Assembly: GCA_948472945.1 (NCBI GenBank)
Contig: CAOKVX010000007.1
Span: 1 to 64,000 of the forward strand
From: an uncultured Clostridia bacterium
GTDB lineage: Bacteria; Bacillota; Clostridia; Lachnospirales; Lachnospiraceae
Length of the DNA: 64,000 nucleotides
Direction: 5' to 3'
The notes below the pieces were generated by a model, which did not search any database, was not told the DNA's origin, and worked only from the letters and a program-made list of their open reading frames with translations. The translations under genes were made by a program, and so were the position numbers. Shown here piece by piece: positions 55,621 to 64,000 of the stretch; positions within the stretch are counted from its first letter, which is position 1, and every line of letters begins with the position of its first letter.

Positions 55621-55650
55621 TTGTTCGCCCCCGCCTAACCGTGATAAAAT
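55621..55650 (+). promoter_or_regulatory. Promoter of the Agr-like two-component genes
   Basis: TTGTTC (55621-55626), 18-bp spacer, TAAAAT (55645-55650), 40 nt upstream of the TTG start at 55691. Confidence 0.45.
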
Positions 55651-55690
55651 AATAAGATATTTTTAAAGCGTAGAGAAAAGGGGTGGTTTT

Positions 55691-56398
55691 TTGCTTCATA
55701 TCGCAATATGTGACGATGAAAGTTATATGCAGGACAAGCTAAAAAATCTGCTTCATGATTTTTTTGCTGAAAACAAAATAGAGATTTCAGTTATAACCTT
55801 TACCTGCGGAGAAAATTTATTGGAATACAGCAAAAAGATAGACATTCTTTTTCTCGATATTCAGATGAAAAGTTTAAACGGTATTGATACTGCAAAAATT
55901 TTGCGCCAATCCGGCTTTGAGGGTTTTCTGATTTTTGTTACCATTTTAAAAGAAAAGGTCTTTCAGGCATTTGAAGTACAGGCGTTTGATTATCTCATTA
56001 AACCTTTCCGTGAAGATTTCTTTTACAAAATTATGAAACGTCTACTTAAACATATGGAAAACGCAAAGGAAAAAAACCTTCTCATCCGTATCGGATATGA
56101 AAACATGCTTATCCCTTTCGACGATATTGTGTTTTGTGAAGTGATAGGCAGGAAAATATATCTTCACCTGATGTCGTCAGAAATAATTGAGTATTATGAA
56201 AAATTAGAAAATCTAGAAATAAAACTGGGCAAATATTTTTATAAATGCCATAGAAGCTACCTTGTCAATTTAAAATATCTTAGAAGTTTTAAAAACGGAA
56301 TGGCAGTCATGTCTAACGGAAAAAACATACCTGTGTCACGTCTGCGAAGCAAAGAATTTTCAAGTGTTATATTTAAGTACATGAGAGATTGGAGATAA
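55691..56398 (+). CDS. LytTR response regulator (AgrA-like)
   Basis: This 235-aa regulator has a receiver domain (IAICDDE with acidic pair, phospho-Asp in ILFLDIQM, Lys in YLIKPF) and a LytTR DNA-binding domain from about residue 135 (LIPFDDIVFCEVIGRK, KCHRSYLVNL). It controls genes by binding repeat pairs upstream. The start is TTG at 55691 after GGGGTGG, since no ATG fits. The stop lies 3 nt before the kinase gene. There is no autoinducer peptide gene or AgrB-like protease beside it. Confidence 0.92.
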   Translation: MLHIAICDDESYMQDKLKNLLHDFFAENKIEISVITFTCGENLLEYSKKIDILFLDIQMKSLNGIDTAKILRQSGFEGFLIFVTILKEKVFQAFEVQAFDYLIKPFREDFFYKIMKRLLKHMENAKEKNLLIRIGYENMLIPFDDIVFCEVIGRKIYLHLMSSEIIEYYEKLENLEIKLGKYFYKCHRSYLVNLKYLRSFKNGMAVMSNGKNIPVSRLRSKEFSSVIFKYMRDWR

Positions 56399-56401
56399 AA
56401 T

Positions 56402-57688
56402 ATGACGGTATTCACAAATTTTTTTAATACGTACATTGATGCCATTGCAGAAATGATATTTATGTTTCATTTCTTTACAAAATGCCTCTTAACCAAAATA
56501 AAACCGAGTCATTATTTTGTATATACTATTATTAGCATTGTCATACTTTTTTTATTTAAAGACCAACGCCTTTTTCAATATTTATTATGCGCAGCAATAC
56601 TAACTGCAGCGGGAATCTTCATATACAGGGCAACCTATATGCGGGTCATATTATATTCGGCAGCCGCAATATCAGCCATGCAGCTATGCTACGGGGTTAT
56701 AGGGTCATTAAGCGGAATAATATTTCCCCTTATTCCGGCAGATGAAACCGGTATTACAAGCCTTGCGTTTGCTGTAGGCGGCAACGCTCTTTCGCTTTCG
56801 TTATCAGTACTATGCTATCATATCATATTAAAATATTTTGCACTTGACAAAACTATAAATGAACAGTGCAATATACTTATTCTTTTAATACCGGCTCTGA
56901 CAATATTGTTTGCCGGCCAATATATAAACTTTGCAGTCTATGGAAACTTTACAATTACATCCGAAAGTAACTTCTTTGAAAAAAAACACTTTTTTATGCT
57001 AATTATACAACTTTTGGGCATATGCAGTCTTTTCTGTATTATGTTTGTATATAAAAAAATATTGGGAAACGTACGCATAAACACTAAAATTCTGCTGCTG
57101 GAACAGGAGACCGGCTATTTGCGGCAATATGTTTCAGAGGCAAAGGACTGCTATGAAAAAACGTCGTCATTCCGGCATGACATAAAAAATCATATGGAAA
57201 TAATCCGAAATTTAATTCTAAAAGGCGATACAGAGAAAGCCCTCCTATATATGGCGGATATTGAGGAAATTGAAACGGACATCACTATGACATGCCATAC
57301 AAACAATCCGGTAACAGACATATTGCTTGAAAACAAATTAAGTCTTGCTAAAAACTTCGGCATCAATTCTTCCTGTTCACTCTCACTGCCGCATCCCTGC
57401 AAAATAAGCGATATGGATTTTTGTATAATCCTTTCCAATGCCGTGGATAATGCAATAAACGCCTGCAGATTACTAGGTAAAGATGCTGATACATTTATCA
57501 ACGTGTCGGGAAATATTCAAGGAGATTTTCTGTTAATTGAAGTGAGAAACAGTTTTCAAAATAATTCCGAAATAAAAGAGGGCATCGGTTTAAAAAATAT
57601 AAGGACAGTCGCTGAAAAATACAATGGCTGCGCAAATATTGAGATTTTAAATGATGAATTTATTTTAAGCGTACTTCTGGTGTGCTGA
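56402..57688 (+). CDS. Sensor histidine kinase of the GHKL (AgrC-like) type
   Basis: This 428-aa kinase begins with six to seven hydrophobic membrane segments (about residues 1-220), with no large extracellular domain. The dimerisation/phosphoacceptor segment SFRHDIKNHMEII carries the His. The GHKL ATP-binding domain has NAVDNAINACR (N box) and GIGLKNIRTVAEKYNG (G box). Such kinases sense peptides in quorum sensing. GGAGA precedes ATG 56402. It forms an operon with the LytTR regulator; the signal is unknown. Confidence 0.9.
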   Translation: MTVFTNFFNTYIDAIAEMIFMFHFFTKCLLTKIKPSHYFVYTIISIVILFLFKDQRLFQYLLCAAILTAAGIFIYRATYMRVILYSAAAISAMQLCYGVIGSLSGIIFPLIPADETGITSLAFAVGGNALSLSLSVLCYHIILKYFALDKTINEQCNILILLIPALTILFAGQYINFAVYGNFTITSESNFFEKKHFFMLIIQLLGICSLFCIMFVYKKILGNVRINTKILLLEQETGYLRQYVSEAKDCYEKTSSFRHDIKNHMEIIRNLILKGDTEKALLYMADIEEIETDITMTCHTNNPVTDILLENKLSLAKNFGINSSCSLSLPHPCKISDMDFCIILSNAVDNAINACRLLGKDADTFINVSGNIQGDFLLIEVRNSFQNNSEIKEGIGLKNIRTVAEKYNGCANIEILNDEFILSVLLVC

Positions 57689-57980
57689 CATATTTATATC
57701 TGACACTGTTCTGAATAATAATTTCTAAAAAACTCATTAATCAGCGGCTCCATAAGCAAATGATGGTTCTACATGCCCTAACCATTCCGGTACGTAAAGA
57801 GACCATTTCACTACAAATCCATTGAATATGAGACTAATTTTCATATATAATGTGGTAAATCAGACAGCGTTAAGCAAACATTCCCCCGGATGTACAACGC
57901 CGTCAGGTTCATTCAAAATTGAGTTTGGTTCGTTGCATTTACGAAAATGCGGAAATAAAAAATGAAAAGGAGAATGTATT

Positions 57981-58487
57981 ATGTCAATCAGAATCAACAG
58001 TAATAATCAAACCTACGAGCAACATTACACGGAACAGTTAGACAGGAATAAGAGAAACTCCAGTGCTCCTGAAAATCATCAGGATGTACACGACAAGTAT
58101 GCGCAAGATAAAAGTGATCTGTGCGACAGGAATGATGTTTCACAATCAGATGAAAAATCTGAAAAAAACGCTATTTATATTCAGGATGAATATGTAAGAA
58201 GCGACGTAGCCGGCATGAAACCGACAGGCGCAGATAATTCCGGCAAAGACAAAAACGCCAAATCCGAAGAAAAAATTATTGGCAGCACAGATAAGGTAGA
58301 CAGCGAAATCAGACAGTTGAAAAACAAAAAGGCACAACTTGAACAGCAGCTTAATGCAGTATCCGAAGATGCTGAAAAAGCAGCTGAGATAGAAAAAAAA
58401 ATCGCGGAAGTGGAAAGTGAATTAAGACGTAAAGATAACGATACGTACAGAAAACAACACATGGAGACAATAGACTGTTATGTCTAA
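57981..58487 (+). CDS. Hydrophilic coiled-coil protein, unknown function
   Basis: This 168-aa soluble protein opens MSIRINSNNQTYEQHYTEQL and is rich in D, K, N, Q and S. Residues about 108-155 (IRQLKNKKAQLEQQLNAV, then EKKIAEVESELRR) form a strong coiled coil with Leu/Ile heptads. There is no signal peptide, TM helix or known domain. AAAAGGAG precedes ATG 57981. It follows the Agr-like kinase by 292 nt and converges with the CPBP gene, overlapping its 3' end by 4 nt. It may be a target of that two-component system, by position only. Confidence 0.7.
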   Translation: MSIRINSNNQTYEQHYTEQLDRNKRNSSAPENHQDVHDKYAQDKSDLCDRNDVSQSDEKSEKNAIYIQDEYVRSDVAGMKPTGADNSGKDKNAKSEEKIIGSTDKVDSEIRQLKNKKAQLEQQLNAVSEDAEKAAEIEKKIAEVESELRRKDNDTYRKQHMETIDCYV

Positions 58488-59353
58488 TCCTTGGGCTTTA
58501 TGATACCTGACACAATAACCCATCCTATGCACGCCAATGACACGACTGTTCCAATAATGAATGATACATAACTTCCCACTGCAACGCACAAAAGATTAAT
58601 AAATACAGGAACAATAAATAGTCCCGATATATTAACAACCATATGCAGCCCGACAATCTCAGGCATACATTTCTTATGTTCGGCTGCATAACCTAACAGC
58701 AATCCCAAAACAAAAGCATATATGCCCTGTATCATGTTGCCGTGGTATAGGGCAAACAAAAACGCCTGTATGATGTTTGCGGCCACACAGCCAAACCCCT
58801 TACGGACACTGCCGTAAATAAGGCCTCTGAATATGTACTCCTCTGCAAATGGCGCAAATATCAATGTATAAAGAAAAATCATCGGATTGGCCCTACCACT
58901 CAGTTTATCTGATACTGCCGCATATGATTTCAATAAGGGACTGTCAACGGCAAACAAATAGAACATATTGAGCACACAGTAGGCAAGAAGCTGCATAGCC
59001 AGCCCAAACAGCACAAATATAACGATTCTTTTAGAGCATTTTAGTAAATGCTTCCTTTTAAACATTTTGCAGTAAAATGAATCCGGCTTTCCGCGATAAT
59101 ATATATTATAGATAAACAGTGCGGTTAACCCTGCGGTCACTCCATACAATATATGGTAAACGGGCTCATAAACTTTATAATAAAATGACCCCGCCGCTTC
59201 ATTTTCCGTAATTGACTGCCCGGACAGCGCCCCGATAATCATTCCAAAAACAACCTGCAGTAATATTTGAAAAAAAAGTGTTCCAAACATTACTGCGACT
59301 GCTTTGATAAGTGAATTAATTTTTGTTAATCTATCCATACCGTAAGACTGCAT
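58484..59353 (-). CDS. CPBP family intramembrane glutamic protease (CAAX/Abi-type)
   Basis: This 289-aa membrane protein with about eight hydrophobic segments has the Abi/CPBP motifs EEYIFRGLIYG (motif 1 with the paired glutamates) and FALYHGNMIQGIYAFVLG (motif 2 with His). Family members process prenylated or bacteriocin-related peptides or act in self-immunity. Its ATG at 59353 overlaps the M32 carboxypeptidase stop as TAATG, so translation is coupled. The role is unknown here; the pairing with M32 seems not to be a conserved pathway. Confidence 0.88.
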   Translation of the reverse strand: MQSYGMDRLTKINSLIKAVAVMFGTLFFQILLQVVFGMIIGALSGQSITENEAAGSFYYKVYEPVYHILYGVTAGLTALFIYNIYYRGKPDSFYCKMFKRKHLLKCSKRIVIFVLFGLAMQLLAYCVLNMFYLFAVDSPLLKSYAAVSDKLSGRANPMIFLYTLIFAPFAEEYIFRGLIYGSVRKGFGCVAANIIQAFLFALYHGNMIQGIYAFVLGLLLGYAAEHKKCMPEIVGLHMVVNISGLFIVPVFINLLCVAVGSYVSFIIGTVVSLACIGWVIVSGIIKPKD

Positions 59354-60876
59354 TATATTTCTTTTTCCCCTCCGTACTTGTCGCAAAGGTATCTGACATA
59401 ATATTTTACGTCAAACTCCTCTCCCATAATCTTTTCCAGTATCTCGTTTGTCCTTATAGCTTTTCCATATCTGTAAATGTTCTTTGTAAAGTATTTTTTT
59501 AAATCTTTTACTTTTCCACCCTCAAGACATTTTTCAAACTGCATCACAGATTTAATGTGGACGCACAGCTGCGCTGCGGCGGCACTTCCTATTACGTAAG
59601 AAGGAAAGTAACCAAACTCCCCTGTCGCCCAGTGAACATCCTGCAGTACGCCTTCCGCATCGTCCTTGGGTTCGATTCCAAGATACTGTTTATATTTCCT
59701 GTTCCATTCATCTTTTAATTCGCTTACCTTTATTGTACCTGAAATCAGACTTTTTTCAAGCTCATATCTTATAATTATATGAAAAGGATAAGTAAGTTCA
59801 TCGGCGTCAATTCTAACTGCCCCGCAAGTTACCCTGTTCATCATTATATTAAAATCATGTTCCGAAATATCCCTCATCTCATCAGGAAACATTTTTCTAA
59901 GCCTGCAAATGAGCGGTTTCCAAAATTTAATGTTTTTTCCGACCATATTTTCATAAAATCTCGACTGCGCCTCGTGCATACCCATAGACGTCCCCTCGCC
60001 AATAATTGTCATAACCAGACTGTCGTCAATACCCTGTTCGTAAAGCGCATGTCCCGTCTCATGTATCGATGAAAAAACAGGTCCGAAAAAATCACCATTA
60101 CTATAGTTGTTTGTCATCCTGACGTCATATTTGTGTATATTCATCGTAAATGGATGCTCGCTCTCGGAAATAACTCCGGCGTCCATGTCAAATCCAAGAT
60201 ATTCAGGCAAAAAAATACACAGTTCCCTTATCTTATTTTCATCAAATGCCGTATTTATAAAATTTTCTACAGCTTCAGGGTTGTCGTAAGTTTCATTATG
60301 ACTGTTCCGGTATATTTTAACGACCGGCAGGACATCCTTTTTTATATCCTCAAAAATAACGTCTAGCTTTTCCATATTAAAATCAGGCTCATAGTCTCCC
60401 AATAAAACATCATATTCTCTCTGACCTTTTAATTTTCTATAACCCGCAAACTTCCTCTTCCATCCCACAATCTCTTCAAGCATAGGCGCAAAATCATCAA
60501 ACGACTTGTTTTTCTTTGCATTTACCCATACTTTTACGGATTTTGAGGTAAGCTCTTTAAATTTCCTGTATTCTTCAGCAGGTATAGGTGAAAGCTCGTT
60601 GTGAAGCTTTATATACTGTTTAAAAATAGCGCATTCTACAGCTGTCATCGCACCATTTTCATATTCTTTCATACATTTTTTTATCAGCTTCGCGGCTTTT
60701 TTCCCCGTAAACAGGCTGTGATATTCATCCGCAAGAATCCCAATCGCCTTTGAAGTATATTTGTCAGCCTTTGACAGAGAATTAGTCTGTGTATCGTAGT
60801 CAAACAGATTCATTGCGGCAGTCAGCGCAGCCGCTTTCTCCTGATATTCATTTAGTTTATCAAAATATTTTCCCAT
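59353..60876 (-). CDS. M32 family metallocarboxypeptidase (Taq type)
   Basis: This 507-aa cytoplasmic carboxypeptidase removes C-terminal residues from peptides. It is mostly helical, with the zinc motif HExxH in SIHETGHALYEQG (about residue 275) and the family MHEAQSRFYENMVG segment. The length is standard for M32. The frame is open to 60936, but GGAGAG lies 7 nt before ATG 60876. It overlaps the CPBP protease gene at its end (TAATG). Confidence 0.93.
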   Translation of the reverse strand: MGKYFDKLNEYQEKAAALTAAMNLFDYDTQTNSLSKADKYTSKAIGILADEYHSLFTGKKAAKLIKKCMKEYENGAMTAVECAIFKQYIKLHNELSPIPAEEYRKFKELTSKSVKVWVNAKKNKSFDDFAPMLEEIVGWKRKFAGYRKLKGQREYDVLLGDYEPDFNMEKLDVIFEDIKKDVLPVVKIYRNSHNETYDNPEAVENFINTAFDENKIRELCIFLPEYLGFDMDAGVISESEHPFTMNIHKYDVRMTNNYSNGDFFGPVFSSIHETGHALYEQGIDDSLVMTIIGEGTSMGMHEAQSRFYENMVGKNIKFWKPLICRLRKMFPDEMRDISEHDFNIMMNRVTCGAVRIDADELTYPFHIIIRYELEKSLISGTIKVSELKDEWNRKYKQYLGIEPKDDAEGVLQDVHWATGEFGYFPSYVIGSAAAAQLCVHIKSVMQFEKCLEGGKVKDLKKYFTKNIYRYGKAIRTNEILEKIMGEEFDVKYYVRYLCDKYGGEKEI

Positions 60877-61233
60877 AGTATCACTCTCCGATATCTTATT
60901 CCCGCACAATAATCCTAAACATACGGCAGACGACATTCGACCTGATTATTAAAAACAGGACAATAACAGTATACCCATATATAGTATAATTATCTATCTC
61001 TAATTTTGCCAAAATTTTAATTCTACCAATAAACCTTTCTTCTTGTCATTAATTAATTACAGATAAATTACAGCAATTCAATCATTTTGTAAAAAGCTTA
61101 TTTGGATGTAAAGTGATGCGTGATATTTGACATAACAGCTTTATTGAAGTTATAATGTGATGTAAGCAAAACACTTACAATCAAATCTGTTATATAAAAT
61201 TTTTTTGCCGTGCTGCGGCAGTCAGGAGGCTAT
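60877..61233. other. Divergent intergenic region with argH promoter
   Basis: These 357 bases separate the divergent M32 and argH genes. They hold the near-consensus argH promoter (61127-61156). I saw no clear ArgR box or ORF. CAGGAGG lies before the argH start. Confidence 0.55.
61127..61156 (+). promoter_or_regulatory. Near-consensus SigA promoter of argH
   Basis: TTGACA (61127-61132), 18-bp spacer, TATAAT (61151-61156): both hexamers are perfect consensus. The leader would be about 70 nt. High promoter strength often goes with repression; the operator is not identified. Confidence 0.75.
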
Positions 61234-62607
61234 ATGAAACTTTGGGGCGGACGTTTCACAAAAGAAACAAATAAATTAGTAGATAATTTTAATGCGTCAA
61301 TTTCTTTTGACCGGAAATTTTTTAAAGAGGATATAGAGGGAAGCATGGCCCACGTTAAAATGCTTTCAAAGCAGGGCATTATCACTTCATCGGAGGAAGA
61401 CGCAATTCTAAAAGGCCTTGAAAGCATTCTTTCAGATATTAATGAGGGCAGGCTTGAGATTGGCGACGAACATGAGGATATACACAGCTTCGTTGAGTCT
61501 AACCTCATAGGGCGAATCGGCGAGCCGGGCAAAAAGCTGCACACGGGCCGCAGCCGCAACGACCAGGTCGCCCTTGACATGAAACTGTATGTGCGAAATG
61601 AAATCTCAGAGATGAATTTACTTCTGCTGCATTTTCTGAAAACAATACACAATATAATGAAAGATAATACCGATACATATATGCCGGGATTTACACATCT
61701 TCAAAAGGCGCAGCCTGTAACTCTCGCCCATCATCTGGGCGCATATTTTGAGATGTTTAAGCGGGACCGCTCAAGGCTTGCCGATACATATGCGAGAATG
61801 AATTACTGTCCGCTCGGCTCCGGCGCACTTGCCGGGACAACCTATCCCCTCGACAGGGAATTTACCTCTTCTCTGCTCGGTTTCAAGGGCGCTACTAACA
61901 ACAGCATGGACTCGGTGTCAGATAGGGATTACATTGTGGAATTCTTAAGCGACATGTCCCTAATAATGATGCATCTTTCACGTTTCAGCGAAGAAATAAT
62001 ACTTTGGAACTCAAACGAGTATCAGTTTATCGACATAGACGACTCCTACTCTACCGGAAGCAGTATTATGCCGCAGAAGAAGAATCCTGATATAGCTGAG
62101 CTTGTACGAGGTAAGACCGGACGTGTATACGGCGCGCTCATGTCCATGCTCACTACTCTTAAAGGCATTCCACTGGCATACAACAAAGATATGCAGGAGG
62201 ATAAGGAATTTACATTTGACGCCATTGACACCGTAAAGGGCTGTATAAGCCTGTTTGACGGAATGCTTGAGACAATGAAATTTAACAAAGAAAATATGGA
62301 GTCAAGCGCTAAAAACGGATTTACAAATGCAACCGACGCTGCAGACTACCTCGTAAACCACGGAGTCGCTTTCAGGGACGCACACGGAATCGTAGGACAG
62401 CTCGTACTCCACTGTATTGAGCGCGGCATATCGCTCGACGATATGACTATTGAAGAGTTTAAGTCAATAAGCCCTGTATTTGAGGATGATATATATGAGG
62501 CAATTTCCATGAAAACATGTGTGGAAAAGCGCAACACAACCGGCGCTCCGGGAGCGCAGGCAATGATGGAGGTTATTGCGCGCAACGAGGAGTATTTGAA
62601 TAATTAG
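61234..62607 (+). CDS. argH: Argininosuccinate lyase
   Basis: This 457-aa enzyme splits argininosuccinate to arginine and fumarate, the last step of arginine synthesis. It has the start [14 protein letters not shown], the HTGRSRNDQ motif, [15 protein letters not shown], and the flexible catalytic loop [12 protein letters not shown] with its serine. CAGGAGG supports ATG 61234, within a frame open from 61210. No argG or other arg genes are adjacent in this window. A structured hairpin element begins 30 nt after the stop. Confidence 0.96.
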   Translation: MKLWGGRFTKETNKLVDNFNASISFDRKFFKEDIEGSMAHVKMLSKQGIITSSEEDAILKGLESILSDINEGRLEIGDEHEDIHSFVESNLIGRIGEPGKKLHTGRSRNDQVALDMKLYVRNEISEMNLLLLHFLKTIHNIMKDNTDTYMPGFTHLQKAQPVTLAHHLGAYFEMFKRDRSRLADTYARMNYCPLGSGALAGTTYPLDREFTSSLLGFKGATNNSMDSVSDRDYIVEFLSDMSLIMMHLSRFSEEIILWNSNEYQFIDIDDSYSTGSSIMPQKKNPDIAELVRGKTGRVYGALMSMLTTLKGIPLAYNKDMQEDKEFTFDAIDTVKGCISLFDGMLETMKFNKENMESSAKNGFTNATDAADYLVNHGVAFRDAHGIVGQLVLHCIERGISLDDMTIEEFKSISPVFEDDIYEAISMKTCVEKRNTTGAPGAQAMMEVIARNEEYLNN

Positions 62608-62636
62608 GTTTACCAAACTATCGAATATATTTTCAG

Positions 62637-62782
62637 ATGCGCCGTCAGGATGGCACTTACTTTGTCAGGGGACCTACTTTCGTTTAGTTGTCCATGAGCG
62701 GTTCTAAAGCTGCAAAAATGAGCTAATCACCGTCGTGTTCAAGTACCCCTGATAGTAAGCGTCCAGCCCCTGACGGATGTCT
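62637..62782 (+). ncRNA. Structured hairpin element, copy 2 (candidate ncRNA or hairpin repeat)
   Basis: Arms at about 62637-62671 and 62746-62782 are complementary with a few gaps (CCGTCAGG/CCTGACGG outer; CTTACTTTGTCAGGGG/CCCCTGATAGTAAG inner). The core, reading CTTTCGTTTAGTT ... GTTCTAA ... GCTGCAAAAA ... AGCTAATCACC ... CGTGT, matches the 45.9-kb element in order and spacing, though the arms are unrelated. A T6 run follows (62788-62794), so it may also end argH transcription. Confidence 0.55.
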
Positions 62783-62808
62783 GTATGTTTTTTGTTCTCA
62801 GCTATTCA

Positions 62809-63513
62809 TCAAAAGAAATGTTCACATGTAAGTTGAATGGTTTTTTCGTCCTTTACTGAATATTTACTGAGATATTCATTTTGGTTAACAATAATACTGA
62901 CGCCTGCATTTACCTCATAATTTTTCGTACATTTACATATAACATACTGAACATTGGGACAATCCTTAAATTTGCCTTTTAGATTGTCTATATCATTTTC
63001 GGAAAGCTCTACTACACATTCATAAGTTGAGTCATCGTTTTTCTTTATACTGATTATTGTGCCGCGTCCTAAAGCAATATAGCCTCCGGGCGCACATGTC
63101 GGCGACGGTGTTAATATAGGGTGCGGCTCTAAAATATTAGGCGTTGACTGTAATTTTTCTTTTTCATCCGGTAATGGGGCAGCCTTTTTAACTGGTTTAT
63201 TATTTATTTTATTAACCACTTTCACTTTATATTTAATTATTTTCCTGCCCTTTATCACTTTCACAATACATTTGCCTTTCTTCCTTGCCTTAATCACTGC
63301 CTTTTTTGACACGGATGCAATTTGTGGTTTTGAGCTTTTATAAGTACAGCCTCTACCGCTCCTTAATTTATATATTTTTCCTTTTTCAATGGTTATAGTA
63401 TTAGAATCTTTTAGCTTTGCATGGCTTTCACGGTGTGTAATGTTTATTGCTGGCAATGTACAAAGCAACGCTAAACATAAACTTAATGCCCTCAAATTAA
63501 TTTTGTTATTCAT
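62809..63513 (-). CDS. Secreted protein with Big_2-like domain, unknown function
   Basis: This 234-aa protein has a signal peptide (to about residue 25), a short lysine-rich Big_2-like Ig domain (SSKPQIASVSKKAVIKARKKG, about 55-100), a Pro-rich linker (TPNILEPHPILTPSPT) and a C-terminal domain of about 90 residues with three or four cysteines (NVQYVICKCTKNYEV, ending TCEHFF) that I do not recognise. Its Ig domain resembles those of the esterase and GH5 proteins. It lies 29 nt downstream of the GBS_Bsp-like gene on the same strand, so it may share an operon with it. Confidence 0.75.
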   Translation of the reverse strand: MNNKINLRALSLCLALLCTLPAINITHRESHAKLKDSNTITIEKGKIYKLRSGRGCTYKSSKPQIASVSKKAVIKARKKGKCIVKVIKGRKIIKYKVKVVNKINNKPVKKAAPLPDEKEKLQSTPNILEPHPILTPSPTCAPGGYIALGRGTIISIKKNDDSTYECVVELSENDIDNLKGKFKDCPNVQYVICKCTKNYEVNAGVSIIVNQNEYLSKYSVKDEKTIQLTCEHFF

Positions 63514-63542
63514 ATATATCCACTCCTTTAGATCTTTGACGC

Positions 63543-64000
63543 TTAACTAATTTCAGTTAATAATTGAACCTGATTTCCTATTTGTCTTCCTTTAGAATCA
63601 TAAGCTCTAATCCTAATGGTGTATTTGCCTATTGTATTATTGAAATCAGATTTATTAATAGTTTTTACAGTATAACCTGTACTTGAAGATACAGACATAT
63701 TATAACTTCTAAGTCCATTTTTCCCGGCTTTCTCTGCGAATACATCATAATATACCTTTGAAGTACCTACAGGTGCATAACAGCTAATATTAATATTACC
63801 ATTTGAATAACTATTTACATTGGCATTAGTAATTGAAGTTCTCGTCAATAATGTTACCGATACCCCTGTAGTAGAAATGCACTTATTATACTTATCATAT
63901 GCATATATATGAGTTATATAATTCCCACAACAATTGCCATGATTTGCAACATCAATTGCAATACTTCCTTTTACACCGCTAATATTACCTTGATACCAAA
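63543..64000 (-). CDS. GBS_Bsp-like repeat protein, 5' end outside the window
   Basis: The frame is open from the window edge to the stop at 63543 (152 codons). It contains two GBS_Bsp-like repeats: one around KGSIAIDVANHGNCCGNYIT followed by HIYAYDKYNK, and one from VYYDVFAEKAGKNGLR to YTIRIRAYDSKGRQIGNQ. Such repeats occur in secreted cell-wall-associated or host-interacting proteins, often next to amidase or peptidase domains that would lie upstream here. A TTG at 63848 is not the likely start, since coding sense continues above it. Confidence 0.75.
   Translation of the reverse strand, partial: WYQGNISGVKGSIAIDVANHGNCCGNYITHIYAYDKYNKCISTTGVSVTLLTRTSITNANVNSYSNGNINISCYAPVGTSKVYYDVFAEKAGKNGLRSYNMSVSSSTGYTVKTINKSDFNNTIGKYTIRIRAYDSKGRQIGNQVQLLTEIS

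Noticed and set aside
57737..57844. Minus-strand 35-codon frame with Trp-rich sequence (KWSLYVPEWLGHVEP) between the kinase and the coiled-coil gene
   Set aside because: No SD precedes the ATG and I could not link it to any family or to an autoinducer peptide. It may be a remnant, but support is too weak to list it as a gene.

Overview
The window looks like a chromosomal segment of a motile, fibre-degrading gut or rumen anaerobe of the Clostridia, most likely family Lachnospiraceae. The evidence is the class 1B dihydroorotate dehydrogenase pair pyrK-pyrD, pyruvate phosphate dikinase, a SigK-type sigma factor, a YjfB-family motility protein, the era-yqzL-recO block, AGGAGG-type ribosome binding sites, and lysine-rich secreted proteins with Big_2-type Ig domains. 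No rRNA, tRNA or CRISPR array was seen. Genus and species cannot be fixed from sequence reading alone. Coding starts given here were often moved to the ATG/GTG/TTG that follows a visible Shine-Dalgarno (SD) sequence.

Layout. 1-1.3 kb: hairpin-rich DNA, then a ZIP metal transporter with a perfect 18-bp palindrome upstream. 1.3-9.2 kb: pyrimidine genes pyrK-pyrD (+) and pyrC-pyrF (-), enclosing a radical-SAM/DUF4130 DNA-repair pair, then asd. 9.4-15.8 kb: secreted Ig-domain esterase, sigK, a TtcA-like PP-loop ATPase and a secreted LRR protein. 16-22.3 kb: a DEDDh exonuclease, a soluble chemoreceptor with a CZB domain, an SNF-family transporter, an unusual hemerythrin/response-regulator fusion, a 180-bp hairpin repeat and a 55-aa orphan peptide gene. 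22.4-28.3 kb: a secreted GH5 glucanase, then an ascorbate-type PTS operon that also carries HPr and EI. 28.5-32 kb: an AT-rich accessory pocket with a 955-aa NACHT NTPase (candidate antiphage protein) and a PIN-toxin remnant. 32.2-41.7 kb: ppdK, a lipid kinase, queA, the polyphosphate genes ppx-ppk with a yjfB-like gene, and rnhA. 41.8-47.3 kb: a subtilisin-like protease, then divergent pdxR-like/pdxK with a 740-bp intergenic region holding repeated GGTTATAAT boxes and a structured hairpin element. 47.3-54.4 kb: glyS, recO, a small yqzL-like gene, era, an M16C protease and a cold-shock gene. 54.7-64 kb: a leaderless lytic transglycosylase, an Agr-like two-component pair without a peptide gene, a coiled-coil protein, a CPBP protease, an M32 carboxypeptidase, argH, a second structured hairpin element, and two surface proteins, the last running off the window edge.

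Most of the window is housekeeping. The most interesting material is: (i) two intergenic elements (about 45.88-46.02 kb and 62.64-62.78 kb) with a conserved core but unrelated, separately self-complementary outer arms, which suggests a conserved structured RNA or hairpin mobile element; (ii) a second dispersed palindromic repeat (21.77-21.95 kb, with a shrunken copy at 1.25-1.29 kb); (iii) the NACHT protein; (iv) the orphan 55-aa peptide gene whose terminator overlaps its stop codon; and (v) the hemerythrin-REC fusion.
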